Shown piece after piece: positions 1 through 10,246 of a stretch of 35,367 nucleotides of DNA. The position numbers were made by a program, and so were the translations under genes. The stretch comes from Pseudomonadota bacterium. Its GTDB lineage: Bacteria; Chloroflexota; Ktedonobacteria; Ktedonobacterales; JADMIN01. A model generated the notes under the pieces. The model was not told where the DNA came from. It worked only from the letters and a program-made list of their open reading frames with translations, and searched no databases. The stretch spans positions 1 to 35,367 of the forward strand of contig JAJPIU010000181.1 of NCBI GenBank assembly GCA_021324535.1, read 5' to 3'. Every line of letters starts with the position of its first letter. Within the stretch, counting starts at the first letter, position 1.

Positions 1-3
1 GCC

Positions 4-1029
4 CTAAAACACGAGCTTGTCGTCGCGCTGGCGGAAGGCCCAGAGCGAGAACTGATACATCGCGAAGAGTTCCAGGCCAAAGGGCAGGTAGCCCAGCCAG
101 CCAGGTAGCGGCATCTCGAAGATGTGCGGCGTCCAGTTCAGGAAGGGGAGGTCATACTCCCATTTGGGCATCGCGTAGTAGTTCCACATCTCCCAGAAAA
201 AGCCACAGGTAATCGCCGCAAGGGGCAGCGCGATCATGAAACGCAGATCGCCCGCCAGCACATGCCCCAGCGCCGAGCGCCGCCCCAGCAGGTTGTTCAG
301 CGGATCGAGGATCAACACCAGGCAGATCCACACCAGCGGATAGGCATACCTGGGGAAGAGCAGTGGCGCGATGAGCGTGACCACGCCAAGCGCGATCAAT
401 CCTATTGCCAGCGGATGCGGCGCCCGCACACCCAGATCATTTGGCGCCAGTCGTGGGCGCAGCGCCTTGAAGCCAGTGAAGAGTTCGGCCATCTCCAAAA
501 ATGCGGGCAGCACCGTGGCGAAGTCAATCGTCTGGATGGCAATGCGCGTCACCGGGTTTGCGTAGGAGGCGTCGAAGAGGTAAACCCAGTTGTGGACGAA
601 CATATTGAACCACTCGAAGACCCACCAGAACACGGCGGAAAACGCGAACGTGACGATGAAACGTCCAGGTGTGCGCGTCAGCAGCGAGGAGCCATGCCGC
701 GCCACGTTGACGCCGTCAAGCGTGATGATCAGCCCGAACCACAGCGGGAAGAAGGTGAACGGCCAGGGACCAACGCGCGCCCAGGAGGAGTACCAACTGA
801 GCAGCGAGAGCGCCACGCCCAGGTACGTATACAGTGGTGGGAAATGCCCGAACAGCGGACGAATCGCCCAGCCGATGAGGGGTGACGCCATCCGCTCGCG
901 CGCCTGGGCCACCAGCGACGCAGTATCCGTTGTTGTCAGTGTAGTCGGCGCTTCGCTGGCCGACTGCGTAGCTACCGTATAGTGTGAGCCGTGTTGGGTT
1001 GTCTGTTCCGCCTGCTCTATCTGCGCCAT
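4..1029 (-). CDS. Polytopic membrane protein of unknown function with an internal duplication
   Basis: I do not recognise this family. The start is the ATG at 1029, preceded by an AGAGGGG ribosome site; the open frame continues upstream but without one. The 341-residue product has a polar Thr/Ser-rich N-terminus (1-50) and about eight hydrophobic segments. Two halves look alike: residues about 99-150 and 238-291 both run LI-LD-x-x-N, then R-x-S-x-L, then an R-F hydrophobic helix ending in an aromatic/acid cluster (FEWFN, E139/N142; WEMWN, E280/N283) and W-x-Y. This suggests a duplicated bundle with paired Glu/Asn residues facing each other in the membrane. No transporter or enzyme signature was seen. 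It is oriented like the P450 behind it but lies 446 bases away from it, so it is probably transcribed alone. Confidence 0.8.
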   Translation of the reverse strand: MAQIEQAEQTTQHGSHYTVATQSASEAPTTLTTTDTASLVAQARERMASPLIGWAIRPLFGHFPPLYTYLGVALSLLSWYSSWARVGPWPFTFFPLWFGLIITLDGVNVARHGSSLLTRTPGRFIVTFAFSAVFWWVFEWFNMFVHNWVYLFDASYANPVTRIAIQTIDFATVLPAFLEMAELFTGFKALRPRLAPNDLGVRAPHPLAIGLIALGVVTLIAPLLFPRYAYPLVWICLVLILDPLNNLLGRRSALGHVLAGDLRFMIALPLAAITCGFFWEMWNYYAMPKWEYDLPFLNWTPHIFEMPLPGWLGYLPFGLELFAMYQFSLWAFRQRDDKLVF

Positions 1030-1475
1030 GATCGCGTGTCCCCTCTGTTCCCAAAGGCCAGATGTCGGGCGGCGCTCAACCGTCAACCGCCCGGCAATAT
1101 CGCTGTTCAGAACTATAGGACGCCGACTGGCTGTGACACAAGATGATCGGCGTTTCTGCCGACTCGGAATGAGAGAGGGAAACCGCAACATCCGATCATA
1201 CCACTCGTCGCGGTTCCTCCAATCAAAGACATCAACGAGGAACCCAGCGATTTGGCCAGTACTGTATTTCCCCTGGAAACGAGGAACACGCCAGGGCTGT
1301 GTTCGCCAGCCAGGAAACACGGGTTCGTGGCGCTGTCAGGTGAAATGATAGCATTTACGTTGCTGTCGCTAGCAGATGACGCCGCATGGATGATCCCATA
1401 CTATCCGGGCGCGCGAAGACAACGCCCGTCTGCGTCAGGCGTTGTCCCGTGTCCCGCATTGAGTCGCGAATGAGG
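1030..1475. other. Gap between the membrane protein and P450 genes
   Basis: This 446-base stretch holds the candidate promoter at 1112-1141. The rest (about 1142-1475) contains no gene I can support; open frames there lack ribosome sites and protein-like composition. No clear terminator was seen. Confidence 0.5.
1112..1141 (-). promoter_or_regulatory. Candidate promoter of the membrane protein gene
   Basis: Read on the minus strand, TTGTGT (1141-1136) and TATAGT (1117-1112) are 18 bases apart and point at the start at 1029. The -10 is good and the -35 keeps only TTG, so this is a moderate prediction. Confidence 0.4.
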
Positions 1476-2753
1476 TTATATCTCCACTGGCAAGGCCAAC
1501 AGCCCCCGGAAGACCACGCTTGGCTGCCACTCAAGCTCCTCCTCAGCGATGGCCAGGCGTGGATGCGGGAAGCGTTGCGTCAGTCCCCGGAAGACGATCT
1601 CCGCCTCCAGGCGGGCAAGCGGTGCGCCCAGACAGAAATGGATGCCCTGGCCAAACGAAAGGATGCGATTCTCCGGGCGGCCCACGTCGAGTTTGTTGGG
1701 GTCGGCGTAGTAGTCGGGGTCGCGGTTGGCCGCCGCCAGCAGAATCGTCAGATGTTGGCCCGCCTCCACCTTCACATCACCCAGGGGTATCTCCTCACGC
1801 ACACGCCGCCCCGTCAGTTGCACCGGCGGATCGTAGCGCAGCAGTTCGGCGACGGCGCCTGGAATCAGCGATGGATCGTCTACGAGGCGCTGGTATTCCG
1901 AGGGCTGGCGAAGCAGCGCCAGCATGCCATTGCCGATCAGATGGGTGGTGGTGCCATGCCCCGCCGCCAGCACCAGCACCAGGTTCGCCAGCAGTTCATC
2001 CTCGGTCAGCTTGTCGTCGCGTTCGTGCGCCGTCAGCATTGCCTGCAAGAGGTCGTCGCGGGGCTCGACATGCCGACGTGCGATGATCTCGCGGAAGTAG
2101 TCCATAAAGTCAGAGACGCCCTGGATCGCATGTAACACCTCCTCCATCGAGAGCGTTGAGCTATCGAGGAAGCCGCCGAAGTCGGACGCCCATTGGATAA
2201 ACTTATCGCGATCCTCCGGCGGCACGCCCAGCATCTCGGCGATCACAATGGCAGGCAGCGGATAAGCCAGGTCTTCGATCACCTCCATCTTGCCCGCCCG
2301 CTCAATGGCGTCGAGCCGCTCGTTCGTCAGTTCGGTGATACGCGGACGCATGTTTTCGACCATGCGCGGCGTAAACGCTTTGTTGATCAGCCCACGCAGG
2401 CGTGTGTGGTCAGGTGGATCTATAAAGAGCAACTGGTGGGGCATGGCGCGGAAGACTCGCTCAACCGCCGTCCTGAACTGTTCCGGCGCCCAATCAAACG
2501 AGGGAGGCGCTTCGAGCCGCTCAGCAGCCACACGCGGATCACGCAGCGCCGTTGTCACCAGATGATGGCTCATCACAGCCCAGCCGCCCTGATTGCCAGC
2601 CGCCTCATCCCAGAAGATCGCCCCACGCTCGCGCATCCGGTCATAGAGTGGATAAGGGTTGGCGCGTATCTTTGGGTCGCGTAGATCTCCAATGCCGGGC
2701 AGGTGTTGTTGCTGCGTCGTCTGCGCCGTCTGCGCCGTCTGCTCTTGTGCCAT
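1476..2753 (-). CDS. Cytochrome P450 monooxygenase
   Basis: A 425-residue soluble bacterial P450. The ATG at 2753 is chosen because GGAGGA lies nine bases before it; an upstream in-frame ATG (2810) lacks this. Visible motifs: I-helix AGHGTTT (264-270), ExxR (E303-R306) and the heme loop FGQGIHFCLG with ligand Cys374. The family inserts one oxygen atom into an organic substrate using electrons from ferredoxin; no ferredoxin or reductase gene is adjacent, so the redox partner must be elsewhere. Odd point: the usual Asp/Glu of the A-G-x-[DE]-T motif is Gly267, with Thr268 kept. The substrate cannot be deduced. The N-terminus is Gln/Thr-rich. Confidence 0.95.
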   Translation of the reverse strand: MAQEQTAQTAQTTQQQHLPGIGDLRDPKIRANPYPLYDRMRERGAIFWDEAAGNQGGWAVMSHHLVTTALRDPRVAAERLEAPPSFDWAPEQFRTAVERVFRAMPHQLLFIDPPDHTRLRGLINKAFTPRMVENMRPRITELTNERLDAIERAGKMEVIEDLAYPLPAIVIAEMLGVPPEDRDKFIQWASDFGGFLDSSTLSMEEVLHAIQGVSDFMDYFREIIARRHVEPRDDLLQAMLTAHERDDKLTEDELLANLVLVLAAGHGTTTHLIGNGMLALLRQPSEYQRLVDDPSLIPGAVAELLRYDPPVQLTGRRVREEIPLGDVKVEAGQHLTILLAAANRDPDYYADPNKLDVGRPENRILSFGQGIHFCLGAPLARLEAEIVFRGLTQRFPHPRLAIAEEELEWQPSVVFRGLLALPVEI

Positions 2754-2808
2754 AGTGAGGTGTCCTCCGTGCATGAAAAGGCGCATCTTCCGCGTCGTCT
2801 CTGCTGAC

Positions 2809-2838
2809 ATTCTATCCGTTTTGGGAAACTGCTGTCGA
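2809..2838 (-). promoter_or_regulatory. Candidate promoter of the P450 gene
   Basis: On the minus strand, TCGACA (2838-2833, five of six consensus bases) is followed after 18 bases by TAGAAT (2814-2809), leaving a leader of about 50 bases to the ATG at 2753. Confidence 0.5.
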
Positions 2839-2946
2839 ATGCGCCGTCACAGAGAACAGACGCGCATGTTACGCTTACCCATCGCCTTGTGGGTTGTGTG
2901 TATCGGTTTGACCATGTGGCGCTCCTCGTTTCGCGCTTGCCTAGCT

Positions 2947-5432
<2,486 letters not shown>

Positions 5433-5477
5433 CGGCGCAACACCCATTTCGTGGGACTGTAGCGGAGGCGCGGGACA

Positions 5478-6011
5478 ATGCAACAGGAGCGCAGGGAATT
5501 GAAGCGAATCACGAACCAGCCGACCACGTTTGGCGCGCTGGCGTTGCGCGCTGGTGTGCAGAGCGTCTCTGCGCCCACACTTAGCCGTCGCCGCCCTGTC
5601 GCCGCCACGCGCCCACAGCGTCTCACGCCGCGCCAACTGATCGCCGACCAGCATATTCTCATTGTCGAAGATGATACGCGCGTGGCGGATGTGCTGCGCA
5701 CGGCGCTCGAACTCGAAAACGAGGCTCGCTGGGCGGTGCATATCGCGCACGAAGGCGCGCACGCGCTTGATCTGGCTGGCCTGACGACGCCACAGGTGGT
5801 GCTGCTGGATGTGAGCCTGCCCGATCTCGACGGCGCTGAGGTCTATCGCCGGTTGCGCGCCAATCCCAAAACGCAGGCCACGCGCGTGCTCTTCCTCACG
5901 GCTGCCACTTCACACGATCTCCATCAACGTGGCATTGATGGCGGTGTGTTGATCCGCAAACCGTTCGACGTGCAGGAGGTCGTGCGGCTGGTGCGCGCGC
6001 TGCTGGGGTAG
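5478..6011 (+). CDS. Single-domain response regulator (CheY-like receiver)
   Basis: The 177-residue protein has a basic N-terminal tail (1-55) followed by one receiver domain and nothing else. The acidic pocket is VEDD (E64-D66), the phospho-acceptor is D111 in LLDVSLPDLDG, the switch Thr is T141 in FLTAAT, and the conserved Lys is K161 in RKPF. With no output domain, it probably acts by protein-protein contact or as a phosphorelay intermediate; no histidine kinase is near. The start is the ATG at 5478 with GGAGG nine bases upstream. The basic tail is unusual for stand-alone receivers and may be a localisation or interaction segment. Confidence 0.9.
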   Translation: MQQERRELKRITNQPTTFGALALRAGVQSVSAPTLSRRRPVAATRPQRLTPRQLIADQHILIVEDDTRVADVLRTALELENEARWAVHIAHEGAHALDLAGLTTPQVVLLDVSLPDLDGAEVYRRLRANPKTQATRVLFLTAATSHDLHQRGIDGGVLIRKPFDVQEVVRLVRALLG

Positions 6012-6566
6012 CTGGTGGGCGAAGACGGTGGCGGGCGGTTGAAACCGCGCCTAGGGGCTGCGCCACAAAGGCCGCCTTCGCGGCCTGGAGATCGTAGGGC
6101 AAACAGGATCACCGTTGGGCAAACGACAGTGTATGGCAGGTGACAGGTGAAGATCGAGTAGCGCCGCAGTCCCCTGTGGTTCCGCAATCCATGCCTCATG
6201 GCCTTGACGCCATCCGTAACGAACCAGGCCTGAGGCGAGCGTCAGTCTGCGTAGCGCCCCACTCTGGGCGGCGTGTCTGGTTCGCTCAGTAGTCTCCCGG
6301 CGTGTGAACCTTCTCCTCATCCGATACTGGAACGGTATGCCTTAACTTTTCCCCTACACGCAGCACTCACCGACGAGGACGCTGGCGCTACGGGCTACAA
6401 TAACCGGCCACCCTCACTCCGATGCTCCCATCCACATGCCAATCAGGCAGCGCGACGGTGTACAATGAGTGTGTCTGGCCTGCTCCGCGCAGAACGTAGC
6501 GTAGCCACCTGCAATCATTCATGCTCGTTATCATTCATCTCGGTACACGATAAAGGACGAACCTCC
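6012..6566. other. Gap between the response regulator and helicase genes
   Basis: Besides the repeat at 6030-6088 this 555-base stretch holds a short direct repeat GGGCAAAC (two copies near 6098 and 6118). The helicase frame is open through much of it, but the translation does not resemble the family. I see no RNA gene and no confident promoter. Confidence 0.4.
6030..6088 (+). repeat. REP-like dispersed repeat, copy 1
   Basis: Two hairpins in tandem: GCGGTT-ga-AACCGC and AGGCCGC-cttc-GCGGCCT (6069-6086), joined by CCTAGGGGCTGCGCCACA. The same arrangement recurs at 14205-14259 and, inverted, at 18204-18273. It lies 18 bases after the response regulator stop and could also end its transcript. 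Confidence 0.75.
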
Positions 6567-9500
6567 ATGACGGCCCCTCACGATCCCAGGAATCCTGGCG
6601 CGCCTGACACCCTAAGCCAGTATCTTCCGCCAGAGCAGCAAGAGAAGGCTGAGCGGCTGCTGGATGGGCTGAACGAGCCGCAGCGCCAGGCCGTCACCAC
6701 AACTGATGGGCCGGTATTGGTGCTCGCCGGGCCAGGTAGCGGGAAAACGAGAGTTATCACTCATCGCATCGCCTATCTCGTCGAGGTAAAGAATGTGTTG
6801 CCGTGGAACATCCTGGCCGTCACCTTCACCAACAAGGCCGCCAAAGAGATGCGCGACCGCCTGGAAAAGCTGATCGGCTCTCCCGCCAAAGACCTGGTGG
6901 TTGGCACCTTCCACTCGATCTGCTCACGCATCCTTCGCCGCGAAGCCAATCAGGCGATGCTGGGCATTGATGGCAACTTCACCATCTACGACGACGACGA
7001 TCAGATCAAGTTGGTAGGCTCCATCCTCGACGAGATGAACTTTGATAGGAAGATGTTCGCGCCGCGCGCCATCCACGGCTACATCTCGCGCGCCAAAAAC
7101 GATTTGCTTAGCCCGGCGCAGTACAAGGATAGCGTCAACACCTATCGTGAGGAGATCGCCGCCCGCGTCTATGTGCGCTACGACCAACTGCTGCGCGAAC
7201 GCAACGCGGTAGACTTCGACGATCTGATCCTGCTGACCTACCAGCTCTGGCTGCGCAATCCCGACATCCTCCAGCAATATCAGCGGCGCTACCGCTACAT
7301 CCACGTTGACGAGTTCCAGGACACGAACAAGGCGCAATACGAACTGGTGAAGCTGCTGGCGGGCGGCACAACCGAGACGCCTGGGTCTCGCAACATCTGT
7401 GCGGTGGGCGACGACGATCAATGCCTGCTCGAAGGTACGCTGATCACGATGGCCGACGGCTCAGAGCGCCCCATCGAAAGCGTGCAAGCAGGTGAGCTTG
7501 TGCTGTCCGGCTATGGCAGCGGCGATTTTCGTCCCGCGCGTGTGCTCGCGGTAGCGAAGCGTGAACGAGTGGGCGATGGGATCGCCATCACAACACGCAA
7601 CGGGCGTCGCTTAATCAGCACGCCGGAGCATATGCACTTCGCTGGGTATCGCTTTGGCGTCACCCCACAAATGTATTTCACCTATCTGATGTATAAGCGG
7701 GGGACGGGATACCGAATTGGGACTTCTCAAGTCTACACACAAGGTCAGATCAAGCCTACTCTTGGCTTTCTTCAACACGCTCGTCACGAACATGCGGATG
7801 CGGTTTGGGCTATCTCTCTCCACGAAAATGAGAATGAGGCAAGGGTTGACGAGTACATCCTTTCACTGCGCTATGGTATACCAACTTTGCCTTTTGTCCC
7901 ACGAAAGGGCGGATCTCTACATGGCTTGGTGCATGATGAGCAGTATATCGGGCGAGTTTATAAGGCAATAGATTCGGCTTCTGGCGCGTTGCGGCTACTT
8001 GCGGATCATGGATTACAACCTGCGCATCCTCATCATCACCCACACTCGCGTGATTCCAAGCGACTTCACTTAATCATCACCCTCTGCGGCGATAGGCGGG
8101 GCGCCACGCCCATGCACCGTATCTCAATTGTGGGCAATGATCCACGGGCGCGCGAGATACTTCACTCGCTGGGATTGAGCGTGCGGCTGGCAAAAAAAGG
8201 CTCTGCAAGCTGGCGTTTCGAGTTCGCGAACAAGAGCATGGCGGCGCTCTTCACCATCGCGGATCGTATCAGCCAGGCGTTGGATGTTGACACCATCTAC
8301 ACCGCGCGGCTGGGCAGAAACGATGGAGCGATTATCGAAAGCAACTCGCTCCCATTTCTCCCCGCTGCCTCGGTGCGTAGGGGCATGGCGATGTTCGATA
8401 GCCAGGGCGGATTTGATCTTGTTGAGCGTGTGGAAACGATCCCCCTAGATGCGGCGGTTTATGACCTGAATATCGAGGGGACACACAATTTCATCGCCAA
8501 CGGGATCGTGACCCACAACTCGATCTACGCCTGGCGTGGCGCCATTCCCCAGGTGGTGCGCGACTTCCAGCAGGACTTCCCTTCCACGCGCATCGTGCTG
8601 TTAGAGCAGAACTATCGCTCTACCCAGATGATCCTCGACGCGGCGCATGGCGTGGTCAGACGCAACAGCGGGCGCAAAGACAAGAAGCTGTGGACGGAAC
8701 GCAGCGGCGGCGAGCAGATCATCCTTCATGAAGCCTACGATGAGAGCGAAGAGGGCGCCTACGTCGTCAACGAGATCAAGCGGCTGGTGGGACGGCATGG
8801 CTTCTCACTGGATGACTTCGCGGTGATGTATCGCACGAATGCTCAATCACGCGCTTTGGAAGAGCAGTTCATCCGGGGCGGCCTCAAATATGTCGTGGTA
8901 GGCAGCCGCAAGTTCTACGAGCGCAAAGAGATACGCGACACGCTGGCCTATCTGCGGCTGCTCTACAATCCCGCCGACCAGGTGGCGTTTGAGCGCATCG
9001 TCAACGTGCCCTCGCGCAAGATCGGCCAGAAGACCGTCAACGAGTTTCTGGGTTGGGCTCGTGAACAGGGCGAACAGCCGCTGGACGCGCTGGCGCACAT
9101 AGACGATCATCCCACGCTGGCTACGGCAGGTAAGAAGGCGCTCAAAGGCTTCTATGGGCTGATCACCCAGTTGCGCGAACTGGCCCAGGAGCAGCCGCTG
9201 CCCATCCTGATCGACTTCCTGCTGGCGCAGAGTGGCTACGCGGCGGAGCTACGCGATGGCACAGAGGAGGGCGAGGAACGCTGGCGCAACGTCTTGGAAC
9301 TCCGGCGCGTGGCCGAGGACTACGGCGAGATCGATCCTGAAACAGCGTTGGCCCTCTTCCTGGAGCAGGTGGCGCTGGTGGGTGGCGCCGACACCACACA
9401 GACCAGCAGTGAAGATGGCTCGCTCGTGCAGGGTCAGCAAGAGCCAGCCGTCACGCTGATCACGCTGCACGCCGCCAAAGGGTTGGAGTATCCAGTCGTC

Positions 9501-10181
9501 TTCCTGGTAGGGATGGAAGAGGGCGTCTTGCCGCACAGCCGTTCGCTGGATAAGCAAGAGGAGCTGGAAGAGGAGCGACGGTTGACGTATGTGGGTATCA
9601 CCCGCGCGATGAAACGGCTGTATCTTGTGCGCGCCTTCCGCCGCTCATTCTTCGGTGGCTCCATGCAGACGCAAGAACCGTCCCGCTTCCTACGTGAGAT
9701 TCCCGCCGAGGCGATCACCTTCTCGCGCCAACCCATGCGCCAGGATGACCGCGAGGGGAGCACAGGGCGTAGCAATGGCAGGCGGAGCGGCGTCGAACGC
9801 GAGCAAGGCGCTGGCAGGGGCAAAATCCTCCGCCCGGCGTTTGGCCAGCCACGCGAGAGACAGCCGGAACGGTCAGGCGTGCCCAGTCGAGGCGGCGCCA
9901 CACCCACGCCCTTCCGCCCTTCGACGCAGCGCAGCAACAACGGCTGGGGCGAACTACCGCCCACTGAATCGTCGGACGATGAGAGCGCAGCAGCGCCCAC
10001 GCCGCCCGCTGATTTCAAGCCAGGAGACAAGGTAGCTCATCGCCACTTCGGGCGTGGCACAATCCTCAAGGTGACGCGCAACGCCGATTCGACAGTGGTG
10101 GATGTCCTCTTCGAGAATCTGGCGGCGGGCAAGAAAACGCTTGATCTGGCCTTCGCCAACTTGCAGAAGATCGGGGAGTAG
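6567..10181 (+). CDS. pcrA: PcrA/UvrD-type ATP-dependent DNA helicase with an intein
   Basis: A superfamily 1A 3'-5' helicase used in repair and in clearing replication-transcription conflicts. The ATG at 6567 is preceded by AAAGGA; upstream in-frame codons lack a ribosome site. The precursor is 1204 residues, and 838 after removal of the intein (residues 286-651). Motifs: Walker A GPGSGKT (about 54-60), DEFQD (motif II), GDDDQ/SIYAWRG (motif III, split by the intein), QNYRS (IV), TLHAAKGLEYPVVF (V) and RRLTYVGITRA (VI). After a basic Arg/Gly/Ser-rich linker, the C-terminus PGDKVAHRHFGRGTI is the Tudor-like RNA polymerase-binding domain of PcrA, which favours PcrA over E. coli-type Rep. ATP hydrolysis needs splicing, because the insertion breaks motif III. 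Confidence 0.96.
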   Translation: MTAPHDPRNPGAPDTLSQYLPPEQQEKAERLLDGLNEPQRQAVTTTDGPVLVLAGPGSGKTRVITHRIAYLVEVKNVLPWNILAVTFTNKAAKEMRDRLEKLIGSPAKDLVVGTFHSICSRILRREANQAMLGIDGNFTIYDDDDQIKLVGSILDEMNFDRKMFAPRAIHGYISRAKNDLLSPAQYKDSVNTYREEIAARVYVRYDQLLRERNAVDFDDLILLTYQLWLRNPDILQQYQRRYRYIHVDEFQDTNKAQYELVKLLAGGTTETPGSRNICAVGDDDQCLLEGTLITMADGSERPIESVQAGELVLSGYGSGDFRPARVLAVAKRERVGDGIAITTRNGRRLISTPEHMHFAGYRFGVTPQMYFTYLMYKRGTGYRIGTSQVYTQGQIKPTLGFLQHARHEHADAVWAISLHENENEARVDEYILSLRYGIPTLPFVPRKGGSLHGLVHDEQYIGRVYKAIDSASGALRLLADHGLQPAHPHHHPHSRDSKRLHLIITLCGDRRGATPMHRISIVGNDPRAREILHSLGLSVRLAKKGSASWRFEFANKSMAALFTIADRISQALDVDTIYTARLGRNDGAIIESNSLPFLPAASVRRGMAMFDSQGGFDLVERVETIPLDAAVYDLNIEGTHNFIANGIVTHNSIYAWRGAIPQVVRDFQQDFPSTRIVLLEQNYRSTQMILDAAHGVVRRNSGRKDKKLWTERSGGEQIILHEAYDESEEGAYVVNEIKRLVGRHGFSLDDFAVMYRTNAQSRALEEQFIRGGLKYVVVGSRKFYERKEIRDTLAYLRLLYNPADQVAFERIVNVPSRKIGQKTVNEFLGWAREQGEQPLDALAHIDDHPTLATAGKKALKGFYGLITQLRELAQEQPLPILIDFLLAQSGYAAELRDGTEEGEERWRNVLELRRVAEDYGEIDPETALALFLEQVALVGGADTTQTSSEDGSLVQGQQEPAVTLITLHAAKGLEYPVVFLVGMEEGVLPHSRSLDKQEELEEERRLTYVGITRAMKRLYLVRAFRRSFFGGSMQTQEPSRFLREIPAEAITFSRQPMRQDDREGSTGRSNGRRSGVEREQGAGRGKILRPAFGQPRERQPERSGVPSRGGATPTPFRPSTQRSNNGWGELPPTESSDDESAAAPTPPADFKPGDKVAHRHFGRGTILKVTRNADSTVVDVLFENLAAGKKTLDLAFANLQKIGE
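7422..8519 (+). mobile_element. Intein in the helicase (motif III site)
   Basis: A 366-residue in-frame protein insertion. Splicing residues are visible: Cys1 of CLLEGTLITMADG (block A), TPEH in block B (ISTPEHMHF), block F VYDLNIEGTHNFIANG, and terminal His-Asn of IVTHN followed by Ser+1 of the host (SIYAWRG). All residues for standard splicing are present, so it should be active. The middle about 200 residues (YILSLRYGIPT, then LLADHGL and a His-rich loop) resemble the linker/endonuclease region of other helicase inteins, but I see no clean LAGLIDADG dodecapeptide, so homing activity is doubtful. The middle (about 7650-8000) looks AT-richer than the helicase, in keeping with separate ancestry. 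Confidence 0.95.
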
Positions 10182-10190
10182 CCCCACCGT

Positions 10191-10221
10191 CCCGTCATTG
10201 ACCCCTCCCCCGCATGACGGG
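10191..10221. terminator. Hairpin terminator between convergent genes
   Basis: CCCGTCAT (10191-10198) pairs with ATGACGGG (10214-10221) across a C-rich loop. It lies between the helicase stop and the stop of the TIR-vWA gene and could serve both directions. There is no T-run. Confidence 0.5.
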
Positions 10222-10246
10222 AGAGGGACTACACTAATGATTCTCC

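Noticed and set aside
124-885. Plus-strand open frame of 253 codons opposite the first membrane protein
   Set aside because: It is antisense to a well-supported gene, has no ribosome site, and its Arg/Gln/His-rich translation is typical of a shadow frame in GC-rich DNA.
6273-6566. Upstream in-frame extension of the helicase gene
   Set aside because: The translation is unlike the family and the ATG at 6567 has the ribosome site.
7422-8519. Reading the helicase insertion as a frameshift or assembly error
   Set aside because: It is exactly in frame, with intein blocks A, B, F and G and the correct splice-junction residues.
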